In this document: in pieces, positions 63,737 through 64,000 of the stretch | Layout: each line of letters begins with the position of its first letter | Numbering within the stretch: the stretch's first letter is position 1 | From: Salinilacustrithrix sp003476595 | Lineage (GTDB): Bacteria > Actinomycetota > Acidimicrobiia > Acidimicrobiales > Salinilacustritrichaceae | Direction of reading: 5' to 3' | Length of the DNA stretch: 64,000 bases | Assembly (NCBI GenBank): GCA_963972525.1 | Contig: CAXAUZ010000005.1 | Span: 1 to 64,000 of the forward strand | Notes under the pieces: generated by a model | What the model was told of the DNA's origin: nothing | The model's input: the letters and a program-made list of their open reading frames with translations, nothing else | Databases searched by the model: none | Made by a program: the position numbers and the translations under genes

Positions 63737-64000
63737 TCAGCCCTCGAGCACCGTGGCGGCCACGGTGGCCCCGAGGTTCCAGCACGCATCCCGCGCCTCG
63801 GCGTCGGGGGCGTCGAGCACCCGCACGTGGTCGGTCGCCTGGGTCCAACCCAGTCCGGTGGTGATCTTGGCGATGTCGCGCAGCGCGCCGTCGACGTCGC
63901 TGTTGCCGTGCACCGCGACGCCGAACGGGCGACCCTGGGTCTCCTCCAGGCACGGGTAGTAGATCGTGTCGAAGAAGTGCTTCAGCGCCCCGGCCATCGT
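63737..64000 (-). CDS. Flavodoxin-fold NAD(P)H-dependent reductase, C-terminal fragment
   Basis: The gene runs off the right edge; the last 87 codons are visible. MAGALKHFFDTIYYPCLEE, then GRPFGVAVHGNSDVDGALRD, is the region of flavodoxin-like/NADPH-dependent FMN reductases after the FMN phosphate loop, and KITTGLGWTQATDHVRVLDA followed by EARDACWNLGATVAATV closes the fold. Cofactor residues at the N-terminus are outside the window. It converges with the small lipoprotein gene. Confidence 0.72.
   Translation of the reverse strand, partial: TMAGALKHFFDTIYYPCLEETQGRPFGVAVHGNSDVDGALRDIAKITTGLGWTQATDHVRVLDAPDAEARDACWNLGATVAATVLEG

Overview
The window is very GC-rich, densely coded bacterial chromosome. 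A mycothione reductase, a mycothiol-dependent nitroreductase-type protein, two F420/FMN luciferase-like oxidoreductases, a PPOX F420-type protein, a DUF3097 protein and an IlvX-like TPP enzyme together point to Actinobacteria. The gene mix (ectoine use, mycothiol, no nitrogen-regulon hallmarks of Streptomyces) fits an Acidimicrobiia-like lineage, but the rank below phylum is inference. No IS element, prophage or CRISPR array was seen. Many genes have no Shine-Dalgarno and instead carry an NANNNT hexamer exactly 6-7 nt before the start codon, which suggests widespread leaderless transcription.

Layout. 1-1.1 kb: the end of a MazF-like toxin, a broken antitoxin/Doc remnant and a small unknown gene. 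1.2-11 kb: a DtxR-type regulator divergent from threonine ammonia-lyase, an IlvX-like TPP enzyme, an LLM oxidoreductase, a HAD phosphatase, a DrrA/B-type ABC exporter, EthD, RidA and an SDR enzyme. 11-20.4 kb: an LPXTG-anchored LVIVD-repeat protein, the giant helicase Lhr, TetR, a PF10118-type protein, GNAT and an endonuclease VIII-type glycosylase. 20.4-30 kb: NDH-2 framed by two near-identical 52-nt hairpins, an FtsX/LolD-type ABC system, a cyclase/AAA/TPR signalling protein, and a phasin-like protein paired with an XRE regulator. 30-37.4 kb: HrpB, an M20 peptidase, a VOC-HD fusion, PAS-GGDEF, DUF3097 and a small unknown gene.

37.7-42.7 kb is an overlapping four-gene ectoine catabolism operon: an M20 deacetylase (DoeB2-like), DABA transaminase (DoeD), ectoine hydrolase (DoeA) and aspartate-semialdehyde dehydrogenase (DoeC). 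It would take ectoine to acetyl-diaminobutyrate, diaminobutyrate, aspartate semialdehyde and aspartate. 42.7-49.7 kb: DUF4395, an LLM enzyme, mycothione reductase divergent from a mycothiol-linked DsbA-fold protein, an alpha/beta hydrolase, tRNA-Arg(CCT), a quinone oxidoreductase and a serine hydrolase.

49.8-50.8 kb holds the most striking locus: two adjacent carboxymuconolactone decarboxylase/AhpD-like genes. The second is interrupted by a single in-frame TGA exactly where the second cysteine of the CxxC redox motif belongs (CGL-TGA), with a SECIS-like hairpin just after it, so it is a candidate selenoprotein. 51-64 kb: dodecin, GAF-ANTAR, DUF4230, a zinc uptake island (Zur-like repressor, ZnuC, ZnuA, ZnuB), two STAS proteins, a small membrane protein, glutamate synthase GltD/GltB, a small lipoprotein and a partial flavodoxin-fold oxidoreductase at the right edge.
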